Part shown: positions 27,473-36,590 of the stretch, one piece after another | How positions within the stretch are numbered: the first letter of the stretch is position 1 | Layout of the letters: every line of letters starts with the position of its first letter | Assembly: GCF_023238445.1 (NCBI RefSeq) | Contig: NZ_CP096658.1 | Coordinates: 2,232,001 to 2,296,000, forward strand | From: Halorussus gelatinilyticus | GTDB lineage: Archaea > Halobacteriota > Halobacteria > Halobacteriales > Haladaptataceae | Reading direction: 5' to 3' | Length of the DNA stretch: 64,000 nucleotides | Program-made: the position numbers and the translations under genes | The notes under the pieces: model-generated | Seen by the model: the letters and a program-made list of their open reading frames with translations, nothing else | Told to the model about the DNA's origin: nothing | The model's database searches: none

Positions 27473-28075
27473 ATGGAGTTGGGTCGCGTGGCCGACCACG
27501 TGCCACAGACTGTCGCCGACGAGGACCACGACGCGGCGGTGTTAGCGCCGGTCGTGACCCGCGGCGGCGATTACCACCTGCTGTTCACCAAGCGGGCCGA
27601 CCACCTCGGCGAGCACGCCGGCCAGATGAGTTTCCCCGGCGGCGGCCGCGAACCGAGCGACGCCGACCTCCGGGCCACCGCGCTCCGCGAGGCCGAGGAG
27701 GAGATCGGCCTCCGCGCCGACGAGGCCGACCTGGTGGGGCAACTCGACGACATCCGAACCACGAGCAGGTACGCGGTCACGCCCTACGTCGCCCGCGTGC
27801 CGGACCGCGAGTACACCCCCGACGAGCGCGAGGTGGCCGAAATCGCCGTCCTCCCGGTCGCGGACCTGCTCGACTCCGAGAACTACGAGGTCGAGCGGCG
27901 CGAGCATCCCCAGTACGGCGAGGCAATCGTCCACTTCTTCCACGTCGACGGGTACACGGTCTGGGGCGCGACGGCCCGAATTTTGGTGCAGTTACTGGAG
28001 TTGACGACCGACTGGCGCGCGCCCGAGCAGGTGGACAGGGTCGTGGACCCCGACGCCGACGTTCGGCAAGACTGA
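27473..28075 (+). CDS. NUDIX hydrolase, probable CoA pyrophosphatase
   Basis: The 200-residue protein has a NUDIX box at about 57-80 and, just before it, the LLFTKRADHLGEHAGQMSFPGG segment that marks the CoA diphosphatase (UPF0035-type) group. These enzymes cut coenzyme A or its esters to phosphopantetheine and 3',5'-ADP. A TATA-like GAATTAAGG at 27441-27449 lies about 28 nt before the ATG, supporting this start. Substrate is inferred from the motif. Confidence 0.88.
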   Translation: MELGRVADHVPQTVADEDHDAAVLAPVVTRGGDYHLLFTKRADHLGEHAGQMSFPGGGREPSDADLRATALREAEEEIGLRADEADLVGQLDDIRTTSRYAVTPYVARVPDREYTPDEREVAEIAVLPVADLLDSENYEVERREHPQYGEAIVHFFHVDGYTVWGATARILVQLLELTTDWRAPEQVDRVVDPDADVRQD

Positions 28076-28389
28076 GGTTTTTCGACCGGAGATTCGGAGA
28101 CGAGACGGCGGGAAACTGCGCCGAACGACGGTGAGCGTGGTGGGGAGTGAGCGACTGCCGACGCCATCAGACCGCGACCGCACGCGCCGGGTCGTTCGCG
28201 GAGCCGAGCGCACTCGGTTCGCTGGGTCGGGAAATCGCCGCCGTCCCCGGTAAGTTTCGACCGCGCCGATACGTTTTTGACCCTCCCGCGGGTACGAGTG
28301 GCTACATGGTCGCACAGACGATGGATCGCGTTCCGCACGAGCAGTAGAACCGCACGACGACGAGCGACTGTTACTGGAGGTGTTCGCGC
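28076..28389 (+). other. upstream region of the gene at 28390, with a promoter and short leader ORF
   Basis: Most of this 314-bp stretch shows nothing I can support. A T-rich promoter-like element (ACGTTTTTGA, 28271-28280) lies about 28 nt before an ATG at 28306 that opens a 13-codon frame. A Shine-Dalgarno sequence (TGGAGGTG, 28375-28382) precedes the real gene at 28390. Confidence 0.45.
28306..28347 (+). CDS. possible 13-residue leader peptide
   Basis: The frame MVAQTMDRVPHEQ starts where a leaderless transcript from the element at 28271-28280 would begin and stops 42 nt before the Shine-Dalgarno-led gene at 28390. It may be an upstream ORF that tunes translation of that gene, or chance. 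There is no direct support beyond spacing. Confidence 0.3.
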   Translation: MVAQTMDRVPHEQ

Positions 28390-29172
28390 ATGTTGACCAC
28401 TGGTGAGACTATCGCAGAGACTGGACTGGACGCCGCCGCGCTCAAGCCCGCCGAGTGCGACGTATCGCGCGCGGCAGAGTTACCCTTCGAGACGGTGGCT
28501 ATCGACTACGAGGGCCGCGAACACCTGCCGGACGCCGAGACGCTGGCGGGACTCGCAGACGAGGTGGAGGTCCGCCTGACCACGCCCGTCCGCGCCGAGG
28601 GGTTCGACCCCCTCGGCGACGACTCGGGGTACGACGACGTTCCCGAGGCGGTCCAACGGGTCGCCGTGGCCGGGCACGCCGCCTACCTCTCGGAAGACGA
28701 GCGCCGGAAGGCGGTCGCGCCCCGCCTGCGCGCCGCGGTCGAGCGCGACCCCGCGGCGTGGGTCGGCACCGAGGGCGTCGAGCGCCTCGCGCTGGCCACC
28801 GGCGCGACCCAGTTCGAACTCCTCTCCAGAACCACCGAGGGCGACCTGCGCGCCCTGCGGGCCGCCGGATTCGACGGCGAACTCGCCGTCTACGCGCCCA
28901 CCGTCCTCACCGACGACGACGACGCGGTGCTGGACGCGGTGGGCGGGTACGCCGCCCGTCGCGGTCCCGTCGCCAGCGCGCTCCCCGAGGGCGCGGCCAC
29001 GGACGCGGCCGCGACAGGCCGAGCGCGCGAGGTCCTCTCGGCCGCGACGCGGGACTACGCGCTGGCCGGGTCGCCCGCGAACGTCGGCGAGCGCGTCGCC
29101 GACCTGAAGGACGCGGGTGCCGACCTCGTGGTCGGCTACCCCGCGCGCGGTCTCGACGAGTTCCTGCACTGA
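28390..29172 (+). CDS. conserved haloarchaeal protein, possibly TIM-barrel-like
   Basis: The 260-residue acidic protein begins MLTTGETIAETGLDAAALKP. The regular alternation of beta strands and helices (TVAIDYEG, VEVRLTTPV, AWVGTEGVERLAL, FELLSRTTEG, LAVYAPTVL) and an end like luciferase-family reductases (ALAGSPANVGERVADLKDAGADLVVGYPARG) suggest a TIM barrel. I cannot assign a reaction. The start is supported by a Shine-Dalgarno sequence 7 nt upstream, uncommon among the leaderless genes around it. Confidence 0.72.
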   Translation: MLTTGETIAETGLDAAALKPAECDVSRAAELPFETVAIDYEGREHLPDAETLAGLADEVEVRLTTPVRAEGFDPLGDDSGYDDVPEAVQRVAVAGHAAYLSEDERRKAVAPRLRAAVERDPAAWVGTEGVERLALATGATQFELLSRTTEGDLRALRAAGFDGELAVYAPTVLTDDDDAVLDAVGGYAARRGPVASALPEGAATDAAATGRAREVLSAATRDYALAGSPANVGERVADLKDAGADLVVGYPARGLDEFLH

Positions 29173-29257
29173 GTTCGACACGGCCGCCGGCGTGCCGGGA
29201 CCGACCGCCGAATTCCGGAGTCGGTATTTCTTTGCCGCGCAGTTCCGAAGTCCAGCC

Positions 29258-29977
29258 ATGCGACTCGCACGCTTGCTCACGCCGGAGGGACCGGTCTCCG
29301 GCCGCTACGACGACGGGACGCTCCTCACCGACGACGGCACCTACGAAGTCGGCCGCGACGGGCGACTCCTCCCGCCGTGTGAGCCGTCGGCGCTCTACTG
29401 CGTCGGCCGAAACTACGCCGAGACGCTGGACCAGATGGAGTACGAGCGCCCCGAGGAGCCGGACTTCTTCATCAAACCGCCGACCGCCCTGCTCGCCCAC
29501 GAGCAGTCGATTCCCTACCCCGATTTCACCGACGAACTGACGTACGCGGGCGAGTTGGCGGCGGTCGTCGACGAGCGATGCCGGAACGTCGCCCCCGAGG
29601 AAGTCTCCGAAGTCGTCCGCGGCTACACCGTGATGAACGACGTGGACGCGCTCGACCAGCCGGGCCGGACCGCCCGGAAGGCCTTCGACGCCTCGGGACC
29701 GCTCGGCCCGTGGATGGAGACCGACGTGGACCCGACCGGCATCGACATGTGGACAGACGTGTCCGGCGAGCGCCGACAGGAGGCCAACACCGAACTGATG
29801 CTGTTCGGTCCCGACGAAGTCGTCTCCTATCTATCCGAGCGGTTCACGCTCCAACCGGGCGACGTAATCGCGTTCGGCAGTCCGGCGAATCCGGGACTGG
29901 TCGAACCCGGCGACGAGGTCGAAATCACCTACGAAGGCGTCGGCACGCTCCGGAACGACGTCGTCTCGACGGAGTAG
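29258..29977 (+). CDS. fumarylacetoacetate hydrolase family protein
   Basis: The 239-residue protein has the FAH fold: YCVGRNYAETLDQM (about 44-57), FFIKPPTALLAHEQSIPYP, the metal-site acids in DELTYAGELAAVVDERCRN, GYTVMNDVDALD, and a C-terminal FGSPANPGLVEPGDEVEI. Members hydrolyse or decarboxylate 2,4-diketo acids in aromatic or sugar breakdown. A TATA-like GGTATTTCTT at 29223-29232 supports the start. It is followed by a creatininase-family gene and an FAD oxidase, suggesting a small catabolic group. Confidence 0.9.
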   Translation: MRLARLLTPEGPVSGRYDDGTLLTDDGTYEVGRDGRLLPPCEPSALYCVGRNYAETLDQMEYERPEEPDFFIKPPTALLAHEQSIPYPDFTDELTYAGELAAVVDERCRNVAPEEVSEVVRGYTVMNDVDALDQPGRTARKAFDASGPLGPWMETDVDPTGIDMWTDVSGERRQEANTELMLFGPDEVVSYLSERFTLQPGDVIAFGSPANPGLVEPGDEVEITYEGVGTLRNDVVSTE

Positions 29978-30044
29978 CGCAGGCGCCTCTGCGTCGTTTT
30001 CCTCCGGGCACACCTCTAAGTGCCCGCTGTCCCTTCTCCCGGCC

Positions 30045-30815
30045 ATGAGTCGGACCTACCTCTACGAACACACCACGACCACGGCGGCCGAGGCCTTCGA
30101 GGACGCCACGGTCGCGGTTCTCCCGACCGGAAGCGTCGAACAGCACGGCCCCGCGCTCCCGCTGGGCACCGACCTGCTGTCGGCCCGCGCGGTCGCCGAG
30201 ACCGTCGCCGACCACCCCGAGACGGTCCTCCTCCCGCCGATTCCGGTCGGCGTCAGCGCCCACCACCGCCAGTTCGACGGAACGCTCTGGACCGACCCGG
30301 AAATCTTCGAGCGCTACGTCGCCGACGTCGTTGCGAGCGTGGCCTTCCACGGCGTGAAGAAGGCGGTCCTCGTCAACGGTCACGGCGGCAACTCCGGGGC
30401 GCTCCGGCGCGCGGCCCGCACCGTCCGCGACGAGGAGGTCGCCTTCGCCGCGCCGTGGAACTGGTGGTCGAACTTGGACGCGCTCATCGAGGAAGAACTC
30501 GACACCTCGCTGGGTCACGCGGACGCGGTGGAGACGAGCATGATGCTCGCTATCGCCGAAGACCTCGTGCGCGAGTCCGACCTCGAAGCCGCGGAGGAGA
30601 ACGGCGGCGACTCGTGGGGCGAGTCGGTCCGCGGCGCGTCGGTCGGCTTCGACGCCATCGACTTCACCGAGAGCGGTGCGGTGGGCGAACCCACCGCGGG
30701 GAGCCGGGAGGTCGGCGAGACGCTGCTCGACCACGCGAGCGACGACCTCGCCGCGCTGGTGGAGTGGCTGGCCGGGCAGGAGATGGACGACCTCTGGCCG
30801 CGGGAGCACAAATGA
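30045..30815 (+). CDS. creatininase-family amidohydrolase
   Basis: The 256-residue protein has the metal site GSVEQHGPALPLGTD (Glu32, His34, Asp43) and LVNGHGGNSGALR (about 109-121), the hallmarks of the creatininase family. Members open cyclic amides or deformylate intermediates; one archaeal branch (ArfB) acts in riboflavin/F420 synthesis, so the substrate is open. It overlaps the following FAD oxidase gene by 4 nt (ATGA), which argues they work together. Confidence 0.88.
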   Translation: MSRTYLYEHTTTTAAEAFEDATVAVLPTGSVEQHGPALPLGTDLLSARAVAETVADHPETVLLPPIPVGVSAHHRQFDGTLWTDPEIFERYVADVVASVAFHGVKKAVLVNGHGGNSGALRRAARTVRDEEVAFAAPWNWWSNLDALIEEELDTSLGHADAVETSMMLAIAEDLVRESDLEAAEENGGDSWGESVRGASVGFDAIDFTESGAVGEPTAGSREVGETLLDHASDDLAALVEWLAGQEMDDLWPREHK

Positions 30816-31972
30816 GTGGGGACGAGCGAGGGACGCGAGTCGCAGTAATCGGCGGCGGCGCGGTCGGCGTCACCGCGGCCTACGACCTCGCGCGGCGGGG
30901 CGAGGAGGTCGTCGTCTACGAGAAGGACCGAATCGCCGGCGGTAGCACCGGCCGGGCCGCGGGCGTCCTCTACGACGCCTACGCCGCGCCGGAGGACGCC
31001 CGCGTCGGCGACCGAGCGATGGCGCGCTTCCGGGAGTTCTCCGGCGAGGCCGACTTCGAGTTCCGCGAGACGCCCTACGTCTGGTTCGCTCACGAGGGCG
31101 ACGAGCGACGCGCCGACGCCATCCGCGACCAGGTGCCCCGGATGCGGGAGGCCGGACGGGAGGTCGCGCTCACGACCCCCGACGAACTGCGAGAGCGGTT
31201 CCCGGCGGTGGACTGGTCGGACGTCGGCGTCGCCGCCGTCGCGGAGAACGCCGGCCACACCGACCCGGAGGGCTACGCTCGCCTGCTCGCTCGGAAGGCC
31301 GAGGACGCGGGCGCGGAGATTCGAACCGACACGGAGGTCCGACTCGACGCCGACGCGCTCGCGGTCGAGCGCGTCGAGGCGGAAGCCGGCGAGGACGGCG
31401 GCGACTCGGAGTCCTTCGACGCGATTCTGGTCACGGCGGGTGCCCACACCAAGCGACTCCTCGCGGTCGCCGGGATTCCGGTTCCGCTCAAACCCTACCG
31501 CGTGCAGGCGCTGACGGCCGGGTTCGACGCCGACCGCCGGGCCGACCTCCCGATGTGCTACGACACGACCTCGGGGTACTACCTCCGGCCCCACCCGGAG
31601 GGACTGCTGGCGGGCGACGGTACCGAGGAGGTAGAGAGCGACCCCGACGACTGGACCCGCGAGGCCGACCGCGAGTTCTGCGAGGTGACCCGCGACCGAT
31701 TGGGTCGCCGCCTCGGGGAGTTCGGCGCGGTCCGCGAGGCGTGGGCCGGCCTCTGCGTGGCGACGCCCGACCGCGACCCGCTCGTCGGCGAGTTGCGCGA
31801 CGGCCTCTTCGTCGCGGCCGGATGGCAGGGCCACGGCTTCATGCGCGCCCCGGCGCTCGGCGAGGCGGTTGCCGAGGCGATGGCCGGCGAGAACCCCCTG
31901 CCGGAGTTCGCCCCGACCCGATTCGACGGCGACGAGGAGTTCGAGGTTGTCGAGGGGATGACGGTAGAGTAG
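30812..31972 (+). CDS. FAD-dependent amine/D-amino acid oxidase-type oxidoreductase
   Basis: The 386-residue DAO-fold flavoprotein has the dinucleotide motif VAVIGGGAVGVTAAYDLARRG (residues about 10-30), VVVYEKDRIAGGSTGRAAG, and the C-terminal FVAAGWQGHGFMRAPALGEAVAE that closes the FAD site. Relatives oxidise sarcosine, glycine or other amines. Coupling to a creatininase-family gene recalls creatine/sarcosine-type breakdown, but the actual substrate is unknown. Confidence 0.88.
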   Translation: MSGDERGTRVAVIGGGAVGVTAAYDLARRGEEVVVYEKDRIAGGSTGRAAGVLYDAYAAPEDARVGDRAMARFREFSGEADFEFRETPYVWFAHEGDERRADAIRDQVPRMREAGREVALTTPDELRERFPAVDWSDVGVAAVAENAGHTDPEGYARLLARKAEDAGAEIRTDTEVRLDADALAVERVEAEAGEDGGDSESFDAILVTAGAHTKRLLAVAGIPVPLKPYRVQALTAGFDADRRADLPMCYDTTSGYYLRPHPEGLLAGDGTEEVESDPDDWTREADREFCEVTRDRLGRRLGEFGAVREAWAGLCVATPDRDPLVGELRDGLFVAAGWQGHGFMRAPALGEAVAEAMAGENPLPEFAPTRFDGDEEFEVVEGMTVE

Positions 31973-32002
31973 CGAGAGGGCCCGCGAAAACGCGCTTCTC
32001 GC

Positions 32003-34147
32003 CTACCGTTCCACCTCGACCGTCGTCCGAACGTCCCGCGAGGACCGGGCCACCTCGACGGTGTAGGTCCCGTCGTCGGTGACCCACCCGTCGTCGGGGG
32101 CGTAGCGGGCGAACGCCCGGTCGCCGAACTCGACTTCAACGGTCCGAGTCTCCCCCGCGTCCAGACCGACCGCGGCGGCACCGGCGAGTTCCCGGACCGG
32201 TCGCTCGACGCCGTCGGGGGCTTCGGGCGGTCGGACGTACGCCTGCACGACCTCGCGGCCGGGTCGCTCCGCGCGGTTCTCGACGGTGACTCGGACCGAC
32301 TCGCCGTCCGACTCGGCCTCGCCGTACCGGAAGTCGGCGTAGGAGCGGCCGTGGCCGAACGGGTAGGTCGGCTCGGCGTCCGCGGCGTCGAAGTGGCGGT
32401 AGCCGACGAACGGCCCCTCCGAGTAGTCGGCCGCTCCATCGACGCCGGGGTACTGGGCTTCGTCGGTCGCGGGGTAGGCGTCCTCGGGCGCGAAACTGAC
32501 CGGGAGCCGTCCGGCCGGGTCGCGGTCGCCGTACAGCACGTCGGCGAGCGCGGTGCCGTGGGCCTGTCCGGGGTACCACGCCGCGAGCAGCGCGTCCACC
32601 TCCTCGCGCCACGGCAGTTCCACCGGTCCGCTGGCGTTGACCGCGACGACCGTTCGGTCGGCCGCCTCGGCGACCGCCTCGACCAGTTCGTCCTGCCGAC
32701 CCGGCAGTCGGAGGTCGTCGCGGTCCCGAGCCTCGGTGGTGGCGTCGCGCACGGCGACCACGGCGACGTCGGCCGCGTCGGCGGCCGCGACCGCCTCGTC
32801 TATCGAGACATCTGAGTCGGCGTCCGGGTCGCCGTCTTCGTCTGCGTCGTAATCGATGTACGGGAGCAGGTCGAACAGCGAAACGTCCTCGATTTCGGGG
32901 ACGCCGTGTGCGACGGTTACCTCGCCCTCGGCGCGGGCGGTGACGCCCTCCTCGGGGCTGACCGCCCGGAACGGCGTCGTCTCCGAGGAGCCGCCACCGC
33001 CCACGGTCGCCTCGTGGACGTTCGGCCCGACGAGCGCGACGTCCGTCCCGTCGTCGAGCGGCAGGACGCCGTCGTTTTCGAGTAGGACCGTCCCGCGCGC
33101 GGCGATGCGCTCGGCGAGGTCCCGGTGTTCGGGCGTGTCGAGCGCGCCCTCGTCCCGGTCGCCGTCGAGTAGCCCGATGCGCTCCATCTGGCCGAGGACG
33201 CGGGCGACCATGTCGTCGAGACGCTCGGCGGGGACCGTCCCGTCGGTGACCGCCTCGGCCAGCGGGTCGCCGAAGAGACCGGCCTTCGTCGGGTCGGGGA
33301 TGCCGTCGATGGCGCCGAGGTCGGCGTCCGCGTCGTCCGGATTCCCTTCGTCCGTCTCGCTGGCTCCGTCCGGGGCGTCTTCGAGGTCCGCCACCGAGAC
33401 GCCGGGCATCTCGACGTCGAGGCCGGCGGTAGCCGCGCCGACGGTGCTCTCGACTCCGTACCAGTCCGAGACGACGTACCCGTCGAACCCCCACTCCTCT
33501 TTGAGGACGTCGGTGACCAGTCGGCGGTGGTCGCTCATGTGGGTGCCGTTCACCCGGTTGTAGGCGGTCATCACCGACCCGACGCCGGCCTCGACCGCGG
33601 CGCGGAACGCCGGCAGGTAGAGTTCGCGGAGCGTCCGCTCGCCGACGTCGGCGCTGACCTCCGTGCGGTGTTGCTCTTGGTTGTTGGCGACGTAGTGCTT
33701 CACGGTGGCGACCACGTCCTCGTTCTGGATTCCCTCGACGACGCCCGCGGTCACGTCGGCCGCCAGTCGGGGGTCCTCGGAGAAGTACTCGAAACTGCGG
33801 CCGCAGTGGGGTACTCGGAGGAGGTTGGTCCCCGGCGCGAGCAGCGCGTCTTGGTCGTGCGCCTTCGCCTCGCGCGCCATCGCCGCGCCCTGCTCGCGCG
33901 CGAGGTCCGGGTCGAACGTCGCCGCCAGCGCGACCGAGGCGGGGAACGCGGTGGCGCGCTCGCCCTCGGCGCGCACGCCGAGCGGCCCATCGACCAGTCG
34001 GAACTCGGGGACGTCGAGGCGGTCGATGCCGGGCAGGTAGCCCGTCGCGGTTCCCGCCGGGTCCGTGGTGCCCCGAACTAATCTCAGCTTCTCGTCGCGT
34101 GTGAGTTCGCCTACCAACTGCTCGACTCGGTCGGTCGTGTCGGCCAT
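32003..34147 (-). CDS. glycoside hydrolase family 3 beta-glucosidase-like enzyme
   Basis: The 714-residue protein has the full GH3 layout: an N-terminal barrel with KHYVANNQEQHRTEVSADV (149-167) and the nucleophile Asp228 in GYVVSDWYG, a second alpha/beta sandwich (VALVGPNVHEATVGGGGSS), and a C-terminal fibronectin-III-like domain (PFGHGRSYADFRY onward). No signal peptide is seen, so it is probably intracellular and acts on short sugars or glycosides. An Asp-rich loop of about 30 residues follows the nucleophile region. It stands alone. Confidence 0.93.
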   Translation of the reverse strand: MADTTDRVEQLVGELTRDEKLRLVRGTTDPAGTATGYLPGIDRLDVPEFRLVDGPLGVRAEGERATAFPASVALAATFDPDLAREQGAAMAREAKAHDQDALLAPGTNLLRVPHCGRSFEYFSEDPRLAADVTAGVVEGIQNEDVVATVKHYVANNQEQHRTEVSADVGERTLRELYLPAFRAAVEAGVGSVMTAYNRVNGTHMSDHRRLVTDVLKEEWGFDGYVVSDWYGVESTVGAATAGLDVEMPGVSVADLEDAPDGASETDEGNPDDADADLGAIDGIPDPTKAGLFGDPLAEAVTDGTVPAERLDDMVARVLGQMERIGLLDGDRDEGALDTPEHRDLAERIAARGTVLLENDGVLPLDDGTDVALVGPNVHEATVGGGGSSETTPFRAVSPEEGVTARAEGEVTVAHGVPEIEDVSLFDLLPYIDYDADEDGDPDADSDVSIDEAVAAADAADVAVVAVRDATTEARDRDDLRLPGRQDELVEAVAEAADRTVVAVNASGPVELPWREEVDALLAAWYPGQAHGTALADVLYGDRDPAGRLPVSFAPEDAYPATDEAQYPGVDGAADYSEGPFVGYRHFDAADAEPTYPFGHGRSYADFRYGEAESDGESVRVTVENRAERPGREVVQAYVRPPEAPDGVERPVRELAGAAAVGLDAGETRTVEVEFGDRAFARYAPDDGWVTDDGTYTVEVARSSRDVRTTVEVER

Positions 34148-34432
34148 ACGTAACGGTCCGTCGGCGGAGGGTTAGATGTTGGCGTAGACGCAAAAGGGTG
34201 GAAACCCCGGCGGTTCGGGGTTCGAACGGCGACGGCGAGGCGGTCGCGGACGCGGTAATGCAGACCTCACATCCACTACTGGCGAACGAGCGCGTTTCAG
34301 TTCTCGAGGTGGCAGTCCGGCGGACGGATGGGAGACCGGACCGATGGGTGGTCGCTGCGTACGAGGCCCAGTACTGGTTTTAAAACGGCAAAACAGTCAT
34401 ACGTAGCGTGTGAGCACGACCGCCAAATCGCG

Positions 34433-34849
34433 CTACGCTTCCGTGGACACGGCGTCCGTCACTTCTGTCTCCTCACCGCGCTTGGGCACGCGAACGCGGA
34501 GCGTCCCGTTCTCGGTCAGGGTCGCCGTCGCCTCCTCGGCGTTTACCACGGCGTCGGCGGGCAGGTCGGCCTTCCCGTCGAGCGAGAGGCCACGACCGGG
34601 AAACAGCATCTCGAACCCCTCGTAGAAGTCCCGGAAGCGGTCGATGCGGACGTGGACCGCGCCGTCGGCGTACCGGACCTGCACGTCGCTACCCGTCGCG
34701 CCCGGCGCGTCGAACACCACGAGGTAGGCGTCGTCGCTCTCCAGCAGGTCCACGGGGAGCGGCTTGGACTCTTGGACCTTGCTCGCAGCCCGGCCGACGC
34801 GCTGGAGGACGGCGTTCCCGACCGAGCGACCGATGTCTCGTATGGTCAT
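34433..34849 (-). CDS. Hsp20/alpha-crystallin-type small chaperone
   Basis: The 138-residue protein begins MTIRDIGRSVGNAVLQRVGR and contains an alpha-crystallin domain: PVDLLESDDAYLVVFDAPGA (about 32-51), VQVRYADGAVHVRIDRF, LSLDGKADLPADAVVNAEEATATLTENGTLRVRVPK. The closing motif GTLRVRVPK matches the family's G-x-L-x-V-x-V-P. It should hold unfolding proteins under stress. It overlaps the upstream zinc-ribbon gene by 4 nt, so the two are co-translated. Confidence 0.9.
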   Translation of the reverse strand: MTIRDIGRSVGNAVLQRVGRAASKVQESKPLPVDLLESDDAYLVVFDAPGATGSDVQVRYADGAVHVRIDRFRDFYEGFEMLFPGRGLSLDGKADLPADAVVNAEEATATLTENGTLRVRVPKRGEETEVTDAVSTEA

Positions 34850-35004
34850 AGCTCGATGGCTTCCAGACAGTCGGTTCCGCCGCAGTACGGACACTGGAAG
34901 TCCGAGACCCCCACGTCGTCGGGCATGTCGTAGGTGTAGTGCATCTCGAACATGTCCATCTCGCAGTCGTCGTTCGTACACTTCACTTCGAGCGTCGCGG
35001 GCAT
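34846..35004 (-). CDS. small zinc-ribbon protein co-transcribed with hsp20
   Basis: This 52-residue protein (MPATLEVKCTNDDCEMDMFE at its start) has two Cys pairs, CTNDDC and CPYCGGTDC, that can bind one zinc. A TATA box (GTTTATGG, minus strand near 35030) lies about 27 nt before this ATG, so the longer frame from 35031 is rejected. Function unknown; such small zinc fingers are common in haloarchaea and may be protein- or nucleic-acid-binding. ATGA overlap with hsp20. Confidence 0.82.
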   Translation of the reverse strand: MPATLEVKCTNDDCEMDMFEMHYTYDMPDDVGVSDFQCPYCGGTDCLEAIEL

Positions 35005-35102
35005 ATCCGAAACTAACGCCCGAGCGACCATAAACGGGAGGGCTTCGGCGATTCTCTGCCGGGTCGAGTCGCCGAATTCCCCGCCGTCGTATCAGACTGC
35101 CG

Positions 35103-36590
35103 TTAGTCGTCGTCTCCCTCGTCTCGCCCCTTTTCGCCGTGCCCGTTTCCGCGTCCGTGCCCGTTTCCGCGGTCTTTCCCCCGGCCGCGGTCCTCGCCGT
35201 TTCCGAGTCCACGGCCGTTTCCGCCTCCCTTCCCCCTGCCGTGACCTTTTCCGGGATGCCCGTCGGAGTCTTCGTCTTCCGCTTCCTCGGCGTCACCTGT
35301 TTCCTTGCCGTCTCCTGTCTCGCTGTCGGCTTCTGACTCCTCTTTGTCGTCTCCCTTCGCTTCGCCGCCGTCCGCTCCGTTCTCCTTGCTCTCGTCCGCC
35401 TCGTTCGCTTCTCCCTCGCCCCGGTCGTCTCCCTCTTTTTCGTCACCGCCCCGCGTGACCAGTTCCACGTCGGCAGTTCCGACGACCTCCCGCCCGGCCT
35501 CGGTTCTGGCCGTCAGTTCCGCATCGTCGGTGTCCCAGCCGATGCCCGTCGAATCGAGTCGGAAGAGGAGTTTCAGGTCGGTCCGACCGTCGCCGTCGGC
35601 GTCCGTCCGGATGCGCTTCGCCGGGGTCGCGCCGTTCGGCCCGAACCGGACGCTCCCGCGGGCCACCTCGGTCGCGTCGAACTCGGCGGTCGAGCGGACG
35701 ACGACCGGCAGACGACCGTGGCTCCGGGGGTTGACCTTGCCGGGGAGTATCGACACCTCGGCCGAGACCGGCCCGGCGTCTTCTTCGGCCGTCCCTTCTC
35801 GTGCGTCGCTCGTGGTCTCCTCGTCAGTGATTTCGGACGGTGTGGTCGTCGTAGTCGTCGTACTCCCGCAGGTCCCGGCACGAATCGTGACCGGACGGTC
35901 GAGCGCCAGCGAGAGCCGTTTCGGGTCGCTCCGGTCGCCCGAGAGGACCTGCCAGTCGGTGACTTCGCCCTCGTAGTGGTCGCCGTAGAGCGCGGCAGCC
36001 TCGTTGAATCGCGGGTCGATAGTGATCGCGAACTCGTCGCCGAGCGGTCGAAGGACGCCGCCGTCCGAGCGGCCTTCGGTCCACGTCCAATCGACGGTCC
36101 ATCCCGCGTCGGTCCGGGTGAACTCGTCGTAGTTCGTCGGGGCGTCGTAGTCGTCGTCGCCGACGACCCACGTCGCGCCGTCGGGGTTCGCCAGTTCGAG
36201 GTCGAAGGTCACGGCACCCCCGGACGTGCCGTCGTTCAGTTCGTCGTGGACCACGACTAAACTCAGGCCCGCCGGTCCCTCGTAGAGGAAGCAGATGCTC
36301 GTCTCCGGCCGCTGGAGGTCGGTCGTGCCGTAGGAGCTGTAGGCCGCACCGGACGGCGAGGTGTAGGGCGTCCGGTAGTCGTAGAAGGCCTCGACGCGCT
36401 CCTCGCCCGAGAGCGGCGTAATCGGGATACACCGGTCGCCCTGCTCGACGACGTACCGCGTCGCGTCCAGCGGAGCGGTTTCGCGGGCGAGCGAGCTGCG
36501 GGCGACGCCGACGCTGCCGAGACCGGTCGCCAGCGCCGCGAGGACGCCGCGACGTTCGATGCCGTCGTCGGGAGAATCTGGTTCGGACAT
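35103..36590 (-). CDS. Tat-exported surface protein with Gly/Arg-rich C-terminal tail
   Basis: The 495-residue protein starts with a twin-arginine-type signal (IERRGVLAALATGLGSVGVA, residues 11-30). A beta-rich N-terminal domain (about 40-245) is followed by a Thr/Glu-rich linker, a second domain with DADGDGRTDLKLLFRLD (about 340-356) resembling a calcium-binding loop, an acidic Glu/Asp stretch, and a last about 45 residues of GHGRGKGGGNGRG-like repeats. The basic Gly tail is unusual in this acidic proteome. No enzyme motif seen; probably extracellular. Confidence 0.78.
   Translation of the reverse strand: MSEPDSPDDGIERRGVLAALATGLGSVGVARSSLARETAPLDATRYVVEQGDRCIPITPLSGEERVEAFYDYRTPYTSPSGAAYSSYGTTDLQRPETSICFLYEGPAGLSLVVVHDELNDGTSGGAVTFDLELANPDGATWVVGDDDYDAPTNYDEFTRTDAGWTVDWTWTEGRSDGGVLRPLGDEFAITIDPRFNEAAALYGDHYEGEVTDWQVLSGDRSDPKRLSLALDRPVTIRAGTCGSTTTTTTTPSEITDEETTSDAREGTAEEDAGPVSAEVSILPGKVNPRSHGRLPVVVRSTAEFDATEVARGSVRFGPNGATPAKRIRTDADGDGRTDLKLLFRLDSTGIGWDTDDAELTARTEAGREVVGTADVELVTRGGDEKEGDDRGEGEANEADESKENGADGGEAKGDDKEESEADSETGDGKETGDAEEAEDEDSDGHPGKGHGRGKGGGNGRGLGNGEDRGRGKDRGNGHGRGNGHGEKGRDEGDDD

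Noticed and set aside
34198-34383. 61-codon frame upstream of the GH3 gene
   Set aside because: Starts with GTG without promoter or ribosome site; part looks protein-like but nothing supports it.
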